NCBI GenBank assembly: GCA_016710745.1
Contig: JADJVB010000012.1
Coordinates: forward strand, 186,001 to 250,000
From: Chitinophagaceae bacterium
Lineage (GTDB): Bacteria > Bacteroidota > Bacteroidia > Chitinophagales > Chitinophagaceae
Direction of reading: 5' to 3'
DNA length: 64,000 nt
The position numbers and the translations under genes were made by a program. Numbering within the stretch: position 1 is the first letter of the stretch; every line of letters begins with the position of its first letter. Positions 26,496-35,725 of this stretch are shown here, piece by piece. Under the pieces are notes generated by a model. That model saw only the letters and a program-made list of their open reading frames with translations, had not been told where the DNA came from and ran no database searches.

Positions 26496-26954
26496 ATGAT
26501 AACAACAAAGATCAATAAACGGTATAAAAAGTGGATGTTGGCGGCGTTTGTGCTTTTGTTGGCAGCGGGTGCAACCGTTTGGTATGTTTTTACCGAAAAG
26601 TTTACCGACACAGCTGAAGTGAAGGCTGCGTTTACCGTAAATGCTGCGGATTTTATTAAAGAGTTCAGACAGGATATGAAGGCGGCCAATGCCAGGTATT
26701 CAGAAAAAATCATCGTCGTAAACGGAATAGTTTCGGAGGTAGAGGCGGTAGATACCACGGCGAATATAAAAATGGTTGATACCGCAAGCGGGGCTTATGT
26801 TATTTTTGCTTTTCAAAAACAACACCTGTCCGAAGCAAAAGCTATGAAAGCCGGCGATCAGGTATCAATAAAAGGCAGCTGCAGCAATGGCGCATTCAGT
26901 AATATATTGGAAACGGAGTACATTACTTTTAAACGTTGTGCGGTAAACAAATAA
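26496..26954 (+). CDS. Membrane-anchored OB-fold (tRNA_anti-like) protein
   Basis: The 152-residue protein has one N-terminal membrane segment (MLAAFVLLLAAGATVWYVF). A domain with VNAADFIKEFRQDMKAANARYSEKIIVVNGIVSEVE follows, then GDQVSIKGSCSNGAFSNILETEYITFKRCAV. This matches the OB_fold/tRNA_anti-like family of Bacteroidota lipoproteins. It lies 29 bases upstream of a YceI gene, an arrangement that implies joint expression. Biochemical role unknown. Confidence 0.78.
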   Translation: MITTKINKRYKKWMLAAFVLLLAAGATVWYVFTEKFTDTAEVKAAFTVNAADFIKEFRQDMKAANARYSEKIIVVNGIVSEVEAVDTTANIKMVDTASGAYVIFAFQKQHLSEAKAMKAGDQVSIKGSCSNGAFSNILETEYITFKRCAVNK

Positions 26955-26983
26955 TTTTAAACCTAAAAATAAAAATTAAACAA

Positions 26984-27526
26984 ATGAAAAAAACAATACT
27001 CTCTCTGGCCCTGGTATTGGCAACAGGTTTGCTGTTTGCTCAAAAGAAAACGACCACATCGGCTGTTATAAGCTTTGATGCAACAACGGCATTGGATGCT
27101 TTACCAAAAGCTGAAAATAAAACCGTGATTGCTTCGCTTGATACCAAGACCGGCAAACTGGCCTTTGAGGCCACCATTAAAAACTTTGCTTTTTCAAATC
27201 CACGGATACAGGAGCATTTTAACAACAAAGGCTGGATGGACAGCGATAATTTTCCAACGGCAGGTTTCGCAGGTACCATCTCCGATTTATCTGCCGTGAA
27301 GTTCGCTAAGAACGGTGTGTATATGGTAACCGTTAAAGGCGACCTGACCCTGCATGGTGTTACAAAAACGATTGAAGCACCCGCAACCATTACCGTTGAC
27401 GGAACTTCGATAAAAGCAGCTTCGGTATTTGGTATTAAACTGGCTGATTATGGCGTAGATGGTGCCGCAATTGGGGCTGGCAAAGTTTCTAAAGAGCCAA
27501 CCATTACAGTGAGTGCCGGGTTTTAA
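26984..27526 (+). CDS. YceI family periplasmic protein
   Basis: The product has a signal peptide (MKKTILSLALVLATGLLFAQ). A YceI lipocalin-like beta barrel follows, with NFAFSNPRIQEHFNNKGWMDSDNFPTAGF and LTLHGVTKTIEAPATI, the two family hallmarks. YceI proteins bind amphiphilic isoprenoid-like ligands. The 180-residue length is typical. It is co-directional with the OB-fold protein and closed by a strong terminator. Confidence 0.92.
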   Translation: MKKTILSLALVLATGLLFAQKKTTTSAVISFDATTALDALPKAENKTVIASLDTKTGKLAFEATIKNFAFSNPRIQEHFNNKGWMDSDNFPTAGFAGTISDLSAVKFAKNGVYMVTVKGDLTLHGVTKTIEAPATITVDGTSIKAASVFGIKLADYGVDGAAIGAGKVSKEPTITVSAGF

Positions 27527-27545
27527 TTAAAACAGACATGATATA

Positions 27546-27581
27546 AAAAAGCTTTTGTTCTTCACGGAACAAAAGCTTTTT
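27546..27581. terminator. Bidirectional terminator between yceI and a convergent gene
   Basis: A perfect 15-bp stem, AAAAAGCTTTTGTTC (27546-27560) with its complement (27567-27581), has a 6-base loop. A and T runs at the ends serve both strands. Confidence 0.92.
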
Positions 27582-27605
27582 GCATTCGGGCAATCAGGTA
27601 ATTAA

Positions 27606-27878
27606 TTACACCGACTTAAATTCTTCGTCGATAATTTCATGAAAAGCCAATTCGCTTTCGGTAATCCATATGGGCAGCGATTCTTTATCTATTATCGTCC
27701 AAACAAGGTCGTTCATTTCCATATTGAAAATGATCCGTTTTGCACTGGCATCTATAACATCTACCGTAAAAAGGCCTTCCTGTTTGCCATTCGGTTTTCT
27801 AAAATTGAATTCCTTTAGCTGGCCATCACATTTTATCAGTCTCGTAAACTGTATGTTTTTTACATACTTTAATTCCAT
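27606..27878 (-). CDS. Small conserved-looking protein, unknown function
   Basis: This 90-residue cytoplasmic protein is mostly beta (ELKYVKNIQFTRLIKC, GLFTVDVIDASAKRIIFNME, NDLVWTIIDKESLPIWITESE), without a signal peptide. It ends facing the yceI terminator. Codon use and composition look genuine, but no family is recognised. Confidence 0.6.
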   Translation of the reverse strand: MELKYVKNIQFTRLIKCDGQLKEFNFRKPNGKQEGLFTVDVIDASAKRIIFNMEMNDLVWTIIDKESLPIWITESELAFHEIIDEEFKSV

Positions 27879-27965
27879 TAGGGGTGGGTTTGTAGCAAAC
27901 TTAAGGATTTAAGTGCAAAAGAACCGAAGTAGTTCGTTAACAAGCTGTAAATTTTTCGTAAATCG

Positions 27966-28076
27966 TTAATTACAAACCAATTGTTTAGGGTTATATTTTA
28001 TATAAAGCACCCGGGCAAACGGGGTATTTTCAGGCCTCCGGGTAATCAGTTTTGATAAGTCGGCCTGGGGTGCCAT
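27966..28076 (-). CDS. Possible 36-residue peptide or gene remnant
   Basis: In the roughly 290-base gap between two minus-strand genes, a minus-strand frame reads MAPQADLSKLITRRP to YIKYNPKQLVCN, preceded in frame by IAFSAAG. Composition is protein-like, unlike the surrounding AT-rich sequence. It could be a small gene or the tail of a degraded one. Confidence 0.3.
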   Translation of the reverse strand: MAPQADLSKLITRRPENTPFARVLYIKYNPKQLVCN

Positions 28077-28170
28077 TCCTGCTGCAGAAAATGCAATAAC
28101 CAAATATCAGTTGCGTATCAAGGTTTATAACGAAAGTATCAAACTTCAATTTATTTGCTTACCAGGTTTA

Positions 28171-28767
28171 TTAATTTACAATTTTCAACTTCTCAAAAAT
28201 TTCCATTTCATCGATTTCCCTTACGCCACCCGGCTGCAACCCATCCAGTTCGAGTTCCTCAATACTAACCCGTATCAGCCTTTTGCATTTATGCCTGATG
28301 GCAGCGATCATTTTACGAACCTGGTGGTACTTTCCTTCGGTGATCGTAAGCAGCAACCAGGTAAAAGGCTCATAGGCGGTTAATCTGCCGCCAAGGGAGT
28401 ATATTTTCTCCGGTTCGGTAATTACCAGCACGTCACAGGCTGGCGTAGTGTATATCGATCCCGTTTTTATGCGGATATTGACCCCGGTTTGGAGCCTTAC
28501 TAAATTTTCATCAGAAATGATGTTATTTACCTGAACCAGGTAGGTTCTTTTATGGGGTGTTTGGCTGGAGAATAAAAGCCGGGTCATTTTTTTGTTTGTA
28601 GTTAAAACAAGCAAACCTTCAGAATGATTATCCAACCGCCCAATGGCATGCGTACCCTCAGGAAACTCAAAATTCAATTCGCCCAGCAGCCTGACGTTAT
28701 GTGTGCTTACAAACTGCGAAACCATATTGAATGGTTTGTTAATAATAAAATAACGGCTGCGATCCAT
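28171..28767 (-). CDS. RsuA/RluB/RluE-type pseudouridine synthase
   Basis: ATG 28767 gives the usual start (MDRSRYFIINKPFNMVSQF); a TTG at 28809 would add a foreign leader. The catalytic motif is GRLDNHSEGLLVLTTN near residue 44, with its Asp as the nucleophile. YLVQVNNII and EGKYHQVRKMIAAI complete the family pattern. No S4 domain is present, as in RluE-like enzymes. It modifies uridine in rRNA; the exact position cannot be read from sequence. Confidence 0.9.
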   Translation of the reverse strand: MDRSRYFIINKPFNMVSQFVSTHNVRLLGELNFEFPEGTHAIGRLDNHSEGLLVLTTNKKMTRLLFSSQTPHKRTYLVQVNNIISDENLVRLQTGVNIRIKTGSIYTTPACDVLVITEPEKIYSLGGRLTAYEPFTWLLLTITEGKYHQVRKMIAAIRHKCKRLIRVSIEELELDGLQPGGVREIDEMEIFEKLKIVN

Positions 28768-28817
28768 CGATGCAAGATAAGAATTCCCGGTCTTCACGCC
28801 CCGCTCCAAACGCCCAA

Positions 28818-31271
28818 CTAATGAATCAACACGGTAGTTCCCTTCGCATGATAGGTTTTATTATCAACGCCTATACCTTCCAGCATCCAAACCAAAGTAT
28901 GAGTTTGCACCCGAATTCCCTTGTGGCGTCCATCCCAGCCGTTTTTTGGGTTCTGCGTTTCAAAAACGAGTTCTCCCCAACGGTTGAAAATTTTGAAATA
29001 TTTTAATTCTTTGATACCAATCATAAAGGGTTTAAGATAGTCGTTAATATTATCCTGGTTTGGCGTAAATGCATTGGGCACATAGATCACGATATCCTTG
29101 TTGATCTTTACAACCTGGGTATCCACCGTGATACAACCATTGTTCGATCTCAATTCGATGCTGTACTTCTGTTCCGTGTTTCCGGTAAAAACAGGCCGGT
29201 AACTGGCCGGGTTATCCAGGTTGGTTGCCGGTGTCCATAGTACATTGTCGCCGATAGGCCGGGCTTCAATGGTTAATGGTAAATTCACCACGGCGTAGGC
29301 AACAGGATTATTGATGCCGGGTACCGGTGCACCGATCCTCGCAAAACGCCGTTGAATGTTTATCGGAAACGGACACTGGCTGGTACTCACCGATAAACTC
29401 ATTACATAATCACCGGCAACGGGATAAACCTGCACAGGAGGGTTACGTAACGCGGATGTTTGGCCGTTGCCAAAATCCCATAAATAGGTTACCATGGTAT
29501 TGGGGGGTTCAATGGTATTATTGACCGCCTGCAATGGTTTACCAACGCAAATCGGTTCAACCGCAAATTCGGCACGGGCATTGGGATACACAATAACGGT
29601 CGTTTTGGTGCTGTCGGCACAGATCGAATTACTACTCACTATTAACACAACCTCGTAGGTTCCTTCCTTTTTGTAACTGTATTTGATATCTTTTGCGGTA
29701 CTCGAGAATCCATCGCCCATTAACCATTTGTAATTCATGGTGCCAACGGCATTGGTACTGGTACTGGTAAATGTAAACTTATTGTTGATCAAACATTGGG
29801 TTGGTTTGTCAACGGTAAATCCGGGTACCGGTATCGAAGAAATATTTACGTCCTTCGGTCCGGTAAACAGGCTGCAGCCCAGGTAATTGAATACCTGGGC
29901 ATAATAACGGCCGGTTTGTGTTACAGCATAGGTTAACTGGTTAGCGCCTGGTATGGCTATGCCGTCTTTGTACCACTGCGCACTGTCGGCCAGCAGTATT
30001 CTCAAAACCGTGCTGTCGCCACTGCCAATGCACCACTCCGTTTTACCCAGAACCTGCAGGCTGTCGCTCAGTTTGCCGGCCTTCACGGTAACTGAATCAG
30101 TACTGAGACAACCACCTCCATTGTGCCTTACCGTTAGTATATAGTCTGTCGTGTATTCCGGCGATGCCAGCGGATTGGCCATCATCGGATTGCTTAAGTT
30201 GTCAATCGGGCTCCATTCGTAATTCCAGCCGATTTTCGGCGGTGAACCGATCTGCACATAATTTCCGTTGCATGATACTTTATCAGGTCCGGCATTCGCC
30301 TGGTAATGCAACGTGTCGTACAGGGTGGTAAACAAGGTATCAATGCATCCATAGCCGCTATAGGGTACCACTACTACGGCCACCTGCATGCCCGCAGGCG
30401 GCGGGGGCGTAAGCGTAAGTGTTTGCAAATTGCCTAAAACCTGCGAAAAATTACTGTTGTACCAGGTATAGGTTTGGAAGCCGTATGGTGCATTTACACG
30501 TACAATACTGTCATCCGGACAAAAAGCAGCGCCTTCAAATTTATCACTGCATTCTGTGTTCACGTCGATATAGGCATAGCCAAAATGTATTCTGAATGTA
30601 CAGTCGGCTGTTTTAAAAAACAACCGGATCGATTTCCCGGCATTGTTATCCAGATTGATCGAGACGGGCGTCCATCGTTTAAACCATACCGGTGTGGTCG
30701 TTCCGGGGTTGGGCGATTCCTCAAAACCCGGAAGCGGTGAGCCATTGGCAAAAAACGAAAAGGAAGAGCAGTCTATGATTTTGTTATCCGTCAGGTTCCG
30801 AATTTCAAGTTCAAGGCGGGGTTGCTGAGAAGGCAAATGCCCCGGATCCTGGAAAACCACGGCATAGTTATAAATTAAGTTGTAGGTGTTAGCACCGGCC
30901 GGAATAGTAAAGTCATAGGAAACGCCTTCAGCCTCTCTCCCCGCAGAATTATTTCCCAACCTGATCGAATGCCCGCTTCCATTAGGACAATTGACCGGAA
31001 AACCGCCATACGCGTCATATCCGCCTCCCGGGAACGAATTGAGCATTGTATGCCGGTTCGGAATAGGCGAACCCGTATAATCAAATCTGATGACGTTGTT
31101 ATTATTATCAGAAAAGACAGTTCCGGTATAGCATTGCCACCGACTGAAATTACCGTTTTCGAAATCAATATTCGGGGGGCAGTCCTGTGCAACAGTGTTC
31201 AAGCTGGTAACGCATACCAATATTCCTGTTAACAGTAATAGTGATATATGTTTTTTTTTCAACATCAACAT
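28818..31271 (-). CDS. T9SS type B (gliding-motility C-terminal) surface protein with PKD domains
   Basis: The 817-residue exported protein has a signal peptide (KKKHISLLLLTGILVCV ... NTVAQ). The N-terminal carbohydrate-binding-like beta sandwich reads CPPNIDFENGNFSRWQCYTG, with SIRLGNNSAGREAEGVSYDF. Ig-like modules follow, then two PKD domains (FTFTSTSTNAVGTMNYKWLMGDG and TYLWDFGNGQTS), and the type B sorting domain (YVPNAFTPNQDNINDYLKP, FNRWGELVFETQNPKNGWDG). The start is ATG 31271 or 31265; a TTG at 31280 also exists. Likely exposed on or released from the cell surface through T9SS. Confidence 0.88.
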   Translation of the reverse strand: MLMLKKKHISLLLLTGILVCVTSLNTVAQDCPPNIDFENGNFSRWQCYTGTVFSDNNNNVIRFDYTGSPIPNRHTMLNSFPGGGYDAYGGFPVNCPNGSGHSIRLGNNSAGREAEGVSYDFTIPAGANTYNLIYNYAVVFQDPGHLPSQQPRLELEIRNLTDNKIIDCSSFSFFANGSPLPGFEESPNPGTTTPVWFKRWTPVSINLDNNAGKSIRLFFKTADCTFRIHFGYAYIDVNTECSDKFEGAAFCPDDSIVRVNAPYGFQTYTWYNSNFSQVLGNLQTLTLTPPPPAGMQVAVVVVPYSGYGCIDTLFTTLYDTLHYQANAGPDKVSCNGNYVQIGSPPKIGWNYEWSPIDNLSNPMMANPLASPEYTTDYILTVRHNGGGCLSTDSVTVKAGKLSDSLQVLGKTEWCIGSGDSTVLRILLADSAQWYKDGIAIPGANQLTYAVTQTGRYYAQVFNYLGCSLFTGPKDVNISSIPVPGFTVDKPTQCLINNKFTFTSTSTNAVGTMNYKWLMGDGFSSTAKDIKYSYKKEGTYEVVLIVSSNSICADSTKTTVIVYPNARAEFAVEPICVGKPLQAVNNTIEPPNTMVTYLWDFGNGQTSALRNPPVQVYPVAGDYVMSLSVSTSQCPFPINIQRRFARIGAPVPGINNPVAYAVVNLPLTIEARPIGDNVLWTPATNLDNPASYRPVFTGNTEQKYSIELRSNNGCITVDTQVVKINKDIVIYVPNAFTPNQDNINDYLKPFMIGIKELKYFKIFNRWGELVFETQNPKNGWDGRHKGIRVQTHTLVWMLEGIGVDNKTYHAKGTTVLIH

Positions 31272-31461
31272 TTTTAACAACAGAATTATAAAATTGTTTC
31301 AACTTGTTGGAGGCTACTAAAGTTACAGTTAATTTCTGCTTCTGTCAACTTGAAAGACAGCCGTTAATGCTGAATTGTTGCTTCCCCTTCGGCCTGATTA
31401 CTACATTTATTATCAAATACGGAAAATATTAAGGAAGGGTTGTCCTTATTTTAAGCATTCA

Positions 31462-31493
31462 TTTGTTACCTGTTTCTTAATCAATTATCTTTG
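31462..31493 (+). promoter_or_regulatory. Promoter of prfB, possibly giving a leaderless mRNA
   Basis: TTTG (31462-31465) and TATCTTTG (31486-31493) match the -33 and -7 elements of Bacteroidota promoters with 20 bases between. The -7 element ends only four bases before the prfB ATG at 31498, so transcription would start at or near the start codon. Confidence 0.6.
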
Positions 31494-31497
31494 CAAT

Positions 31498-32590
31498 ATG
31501 ACAATTGAGCATTTAAAATCTATGAGAGACCGTGTCTTGGTCCTGGGGAGGTTTCTTTGACGTCGCTAACAGAGAAGCAAAAACCGCAAACGATAAACAA
31601 CTTTCGCTTTCGCCCGGGTTCTGGGATGATAATGCCCGTGCTACGGCTATCCTGAAAGAAATTAAAGTAAATGAATACTGGATAAACCTCTTCCTGGCCG
31701 TGGAAACAGCCGTGGAAGATTTTGCCGTTTTATTTGAATTTTGGAAGGCCGGCGAAGCAACCGAAGAAGAAGTGAAAGAGGCTTTTGACGGGGCTATTGA
31801 AAAAATTGAAGAAGCCGAATTTAAAAGCACCCTGAACGAACCCGAAGATCAACTGCCGGCAGTATTACAAATAAACAGTGGCGCCGGTGGTACCGAAAGT
31901 CAGGACTGGGCCGAAATGATTGCCCGGATGTACCGTATGTATGCCGAAAAACAGGGCTGGAAGGTAACCGAGATCGATTGGCAATGGGGCGATGGCGCAG
32001 GGATTAAAACCTGTACATACGAATTTGAAGGCGACTTCGCTTACGGATTTTTGAAATCGGAGAATGGGGTGCATCGGCTCGTACGCATTTCACCTTTTGA
32101 CAGTAATGCCCGCCGACATACCTCTTTTGCCTCGGTAAATGTGTATCCCCTCGTTGATGATACCATTAAGATCGACATTAACCCGGCTGACGTAAAAATG
32201 GAAACATCACGAAGTGGAGGCGCAGGCGGGCAAAATGTAAATAAAGTGGAAACCAAGGTTCAGTTAACCCATATTCCTACCGGTATCGTAGTGGTTTGCC
32301 AACAAGACAGGAGCCAGCTTGGAAACCGCGAAATGGCCATGCAAATGTTAAAAAGCCGCCTGTACGAAATTGAATTACAAAAACGGAATGCGTTAAAAGA
32401 CGCCAGCAACAGTAAAAAGAAAAAGATAGAGTGGGGCAGCCAGATACGGTCCTATGTTTTTCATCCCTATAAAATGATCAAGGATCATCGCACCGATTAT
32501 GAAGTAGGAAACGTTGGCCCGGTGATGGATGGTGAACTGGATGGATTTATCAAGGCATTTTTGATGAGTGAGAAGGAAACAGCCCAATAG
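31498..32590 (+). CDS. prfB: Peptide chain release factor 2, with programmed +1 frameshift
   Basis: RF2 recognises UGA and UAA and triggers peptide release. The first 20 codons (from ATG 31498, MTIEHLKSMRDR) end at an in-frame TGA (31558-31560). Slipping by one base at CTT-TGA-C continues as DVANREAKTAND and reads to 32590. The anticodon-like SPF tripeptide is in VRISPFDSNARRH, and the GGQ motif is in RSGGAGGQNVNK (about residue 240). The total is 363 residues after the shift. The shift is autoregulatory: low RF2 lets ribosomes pause at UGA and slip. Confidence 0.96.
31546..31562 (+). other. Recoding site of prfB (GGGAGG plus CTTTGAC slip)
   Basis: An SD-like GGGAGG (31546-31551) sits three bases before CTT (31555-31557) and the UGA stop followed by C. 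This is the E. coli-type arrangement of spacer, CUU slippery codon and UGA-C context. Confidence 0.93.
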
Positions 32591-32661
32591 AGCGGGACAA
32601 GCTTTTGGTAGATTATTAATAAACAAGTTGAACTTTATTACTCAAAATAAAAAACAGACAT

Positions 32662-34296
32662 ATGCAATACGGAGATTTTTATTATCCCATGCCGGCTAAC
32701 GAACCTGTACTTAATTATACGCCCGGTTCAAAAGAAAAGGTAGCGTTGAAAGCGGCGCTGAAAGAACTGAAAAGTTCAAAGATTGATGTACCGATGTATA
32801 TAGGTGGAGAAGAAGTAAGAACAGGCAATACTATGGAAATACGGCCACCACATGAGCGCAAACACCTGCTCGGGCAATTTCATGTGGGTGAAGCAAAACA
32901 TGTTACTAAAGCAATTAATGCGGCTTTGAAAGTAAAAGACAAATGGGCCAACATGAGTTGGGAGAACAGGGCAAATATCTTTTTAAAAGCAGCTGATCTG
33001 CTGGCTGGCAAATATCGTCCATACATTAACGGTACCACCATGCTTGGCCAGAGTAAAAATGTTTTCCAGGCCGAAATAGATGCCGCTTGCGAACTGATCG
33101 ATTTTCTGCGTTTTAATGTCCATTTCTTAAGTGATATATATCGGCAGCAGCCCGTGAGCGGGCCGGGCATGAATAACCGGATGGAATACCGTCCCCTGGA
33201 AGGTTTTGTTTTTGCGTTAACGCCTTTCAACTTTACTGCCATAGGTGGTAACCTCCCTACATCCGCGGCCATGTGCGGTAATGTGGTGATCTGGAAATGT
33301 GCCAATACCCAGGTGTACAGTGCACAGATGTTCATGCGTATTTTAAAGGAAGCCGGATTACCAGACGGCGTGATCAACCTGGTTTTTATTGACGGACCCA
33401 CCATCGGCGAAGTGGTGTTTAATCACCGCGATTTTGCAGGTATACATTTTACCGGCAGCACCGGTGTTTTTAACATGATGTGGGAAACCATAGGTAAAAA
33501 TATGAGCAATTACCGCTCCTATCCACGGATAGTTGGGGAAACCGGTGGAAAGGATTTTGTGATCGCCCATAAGAGTGCCCACCCTGACGTAGTGGTAGCG
33601 GCGTTGGCCCGGGGTGCATTTGAATACCAGGGACAAAAATGTTCGGCTGCGTCCAGAGCCTATATTCCATCCAACATAGCTGCAGAAGTTAAAAAGAAAC
33701 TGGTGGAAGAGATAAAATCGATGAAAATGGGTACGGTGGAAGATTTTACGAATTTTGTAAATGCCGTAATTGATGAAAAGAGTTTTAATAAACTGGAAGG
33801 GTATATTAAAAATGCCCGCAAACGGGATAGCGGCGCAAAAGTTTGGGTAGGCGGGAAATGCGATAAAACTGATGGATTTTTTATCGAACCAACAGTTATT
33901 GAAGCAGCTGATCCAAACTATGTAACCATGTGCGAAGAATTGTTTGGTCCGGTGCTTACGGTTTATATCTACGACGAAAATAAATTCGAAGCAACGTTAA
34001 AACTTGTGGACGAAACATCGCCCTATGCACTCACCGGGGCGGTGATTGCGAATGACAGATCTGCTGTTGAATTGGCAACTAATAAGTTGCGCAACAGTGC
34101 CGGTAATTTTTATATTAACGATAAGCCAACTGGAGCTGTTGTGGGGCAACAACCCTTTGGCGGCGCCAGGGGCAGTGGCACCAATGATAAGGCCGGATCC
34201 AGCCTGAATTTGTACCGCTGGTTAAGTGCCCGCACTATTAAAGAAACGTTTAGTCCGGCAACTGATTACCGGTATCCGTTTTTACAGGAAAAATAA
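32662..34296 (+). CDS. pruA: L-glutamate gamma-semialdehyde (1-pyrroline-5-carboxylate) dehydrogenase
   Basis: This enzyme oxidises glutamate semialdehyde to glutamate with NAD+, the second step of proline breakdown. The 544-residue ALDH has NFTAIGGNLPTSAA in the cofactor domain, GETGGKDFVIA with the general-base Glu, and the catalytic Cys in GQKCSAASRAY. CEELFGPVLTVYIY and GGARGSGTND occur near the C-terminus. The length and the N-terminal arm fit stand-alone P5C dehydrogenases. No proline dehydrogenase gene is next to it. Confidence 0.95.
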   Translation: MQYGDFYYPMPANEPVLNYTPGSKEKVALKAALKELKSSKIDVPMYIGGEEVRTGNTMEIRPPHERKHLLGQFHVGEAKHVTKAINAALKVKDKWANMSWENRANIFLKAADLLAGKYRPYINGTTMLGQSKNVFQAEIDAACELIDFLRFNVHFLSDIYRQQPVSGPGMNNRMEYRPLEGFVFALTPFNFTAIGGNLPTSAAMCGNVVIWKCANTQVYSAQMFMRILKEAGLPDGVINLVFIDGPTIGEVVFNHRDFAGIHFTGSTGVFNMMWETIGKNMSNYRSYPRIVGETGGKDFVIAHKSAHPDVVVAALARGAFEYQGQKCSAASRAYIPSNIAAEVKKKLVEEIKSMKMGTVEDFTNFVNAVIDEKSFNKLEGYIKNARKRDSGAKVWVGGKCDKTDGFFIEPTVIEAADPNYVTMCEELFGPVLTVYIYDENKFEATLKLVDETSPYALTGAVIANDRSAVELATNKLRNSAGNFYINDKPTGAVVGQQPFGGARGSGTNDKAGSSLNLYRWLSARTIKETFSPATDYRYPFLQEK

Positions 34297-34330
34297 ATAA
34301 CAATTAATCAATCAAATAGCTAAACATAAA

Positions 34331-34972
34331 ATGACAACAAAAGTTACATTCACATTACCGGCTGCCAATATTATCGGTGCAGACGGATGTGTATTATTGG
34401 GAGAATTTAATAACTGGAATTTAGAAGCAGGCATTTACCTGCAGAAGCAGGCAGATGGTTCAATGACCGCTGAAGTGGAACTTGAATGTTGACAAGATTA
34501 TCAATACCGTTACCTGCTCAGCAATGGCCGTTGGGTTAATGATGATGCCGAGAAGATCAGTTCCGAAATGTCGGGATACCCGGTAGTGAATTGTATGGTA
34601 CGGGTAGCGGCCGTTGAAAAGAAAGCTACTGAAAAAAAGGCCGACCTCGCAAAACCTGCAGCTTCAAAATCAAGGATAACAAAAGCAAAATCAGCGGTAA
34701 AGTCGAAACCCATAGTGCCAATAAAAGAAGACCTGACCAGGGTGGAGGGTATTGGCCGTAAAATTGAGGCGCTTTTGTATAAAAACAAGATCTACAATTT
34801 CAGACAGCTGTCAAAAACAACGATAACCACGTTGAAAGCGATACTGGAAGCTGCCGGCAATAAATACGCGATGCACAATCCGGGTAGCTGGCCCAAGCAG
34901 GCTAAGCTTGCTGCTGAAGGTAAATTTGAAGACCTGGAATTATTAAAGAAACATCTCAAAGGAGGAAAATAG
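34331..34972 (+). pseudogene. CBM48/AMPK-glycogen-binding plus helix-hairpin-helix protein, interrupted by in-frame TGA
   Basis: Starting at ATG 34331 the frame reads an AMPK/CBM48-like domain (VTFTLPAANIIGADG, LGEFNNWNLEAG). It meets TGA at 34490-34492 and then continues in the same frame with QDYQYRYLLSNGRWVNDDAEK, the rest of that domain. A Lys/Ala-rich linker leads to a C-terminal helix-hairpin-helix-type segment (RVEGIGRKIEALLYKNKI, then HNPGSWPKQAKLAAEGKFEDL). Only one codon interrupts the frame; GGA (Gly) would fit the domain. Either a nonsense mutation, or a base-calling error. Translation could also restart at ATG 34568. Confidence 0.75.
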
Positions 34973-34991
34973 GTTCACAAAATGTCACCTG

Positions 34992-35019
34992 AAAAGTCCC
35001 CGTTTTAAAGGGTACTTTT
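34992..35019 (+). terminator. Weak terminator candidate before pyrR
   Basis: AAAAGTCCC (34992-35000) pairs with GGGTACTTTT (35010-35019) with one mismatch, followed by more T. Possible attenuator or terminator. Confidence 0.45.
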
Positions 35020-35063
35020 TTTATCGGCCAATAACAGATAAATTCGCTGTACAAATATTTACA

Positions 35064-35573
35064 TTGAAGACGATTTTAGATAAGCAACAATTACAACTTA
35101 CCATATTGAGGCTGGCGCACCAGCTTTTGGAAAATAACCTGAGTTTAAAAGATGTGGTTTTTATTGGTATTCAGCCAAGGGGAGTAGAAGTTGGTGTAAA
35201 AATAATGGAATGTATCCGGCAACTTTTTCCGGATGAAAAACTGCAATACGGCATTTTGGATATCACTTTTTACCGCGATGATGTGCGGGATGAACTGCAT
35301 GTGGCCAATACAACGGATATTCCATTTTCGATTGAAGGGAAGAAGGTAGTTTTGATTGATGATGTATTGTATACCGGCCGAACCATTCGGGCAGCGCTGG
35401 ATGCATTGCAGGATTTTGGCAGAGCGAAAAAAGTAGAATTATGTGTGCTGGTCGACAGAAGATTCAACCGTGAACTTCCCATTCAGCCCGACTATTGCGG
35501 CAAGGCGATCGATACCGTGGTTTCGCAGAAAGTGAAAGTGGAATGGGATAAGGAAGCGGTGGTACTTTATTAA
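35064..35573 (+). CDS. pyrR: Bifunctional pyr regulator / uracil phosphoribosyltransferase PyrR
   Basis: The 169-residue PRTase-fold protein has the PRPP loop VVLIDDVLYTGRTIRAA near residue 95, FIGIQPRGVEVG at the pyrophosphate site and LDITFYRDDV, all typical of PyrR. In Gram-positives it binds pyr mRNA to attenuate transcription. Here no clear PyrR binding loop is seen, so it may act mainly as the enzyme. The start is TTG 35064 (MKTILDKQQLQL), with no ATG nearby. pyrB follows after a heptamer element. Confidence 0.9.
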   Translation: MKTILDKQQLQLTILRLAHQLLENNLSLKDVVFIGIQPRGVEVGVKIMECIRQLFPDEKLQYGILDITFYRDDVRDELHVANTTDIPFSIEGKKVVLIDDVLYTGRTIRAALDALQDFGRAKKVELCVLVDRRFNRELPIQPDYCGKAIDTVVSQKVKVEWDKEAVVLY

Positions 35574-35577
35574 TATT

Positions 35578-35680
35578 AATGGATAATTGATAATGGTTTA
35601 ATTCACGGAGTTTCTGTTGAAAGCAAAGTAGCTAGGATTTGAAAAAGTTATCCATTATCGGTTATTAAATTATCTATTAT
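35578..35680. repeat. Inverted heptamer element between pyrR and pyrB
   Basis: The left arm (35578-35596) is in GGATAAT/TGATAAT orientation and the right arm (35646-35680) in TTATCCA/TTATCGG orientation, with about 50 bases of non-repeated sequence between. A similar element with the same words lies on the other side of pyrB. Confidence 0.6.
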
Positions 35681-35725
35681 ACAATATTTGTGTGTTCTGT
35701 GGCAAAACACTAACTTCGCTTCTTA

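Noticed and set aside
31559..31560. prfB as a frameshifted pseudogene
   Set aside because: The break is the conserved CTT-TGA-C recoding site with an SD-like stimulator, not damage.
34487..34492. TGT-TGA as Cys-Sec, i.e. a selenoprotein
   Set aside because: The position is a turn in a carbohydrate-binding-like domain where Gly is expected, and no SECIS-like hairpin is evident just after it.
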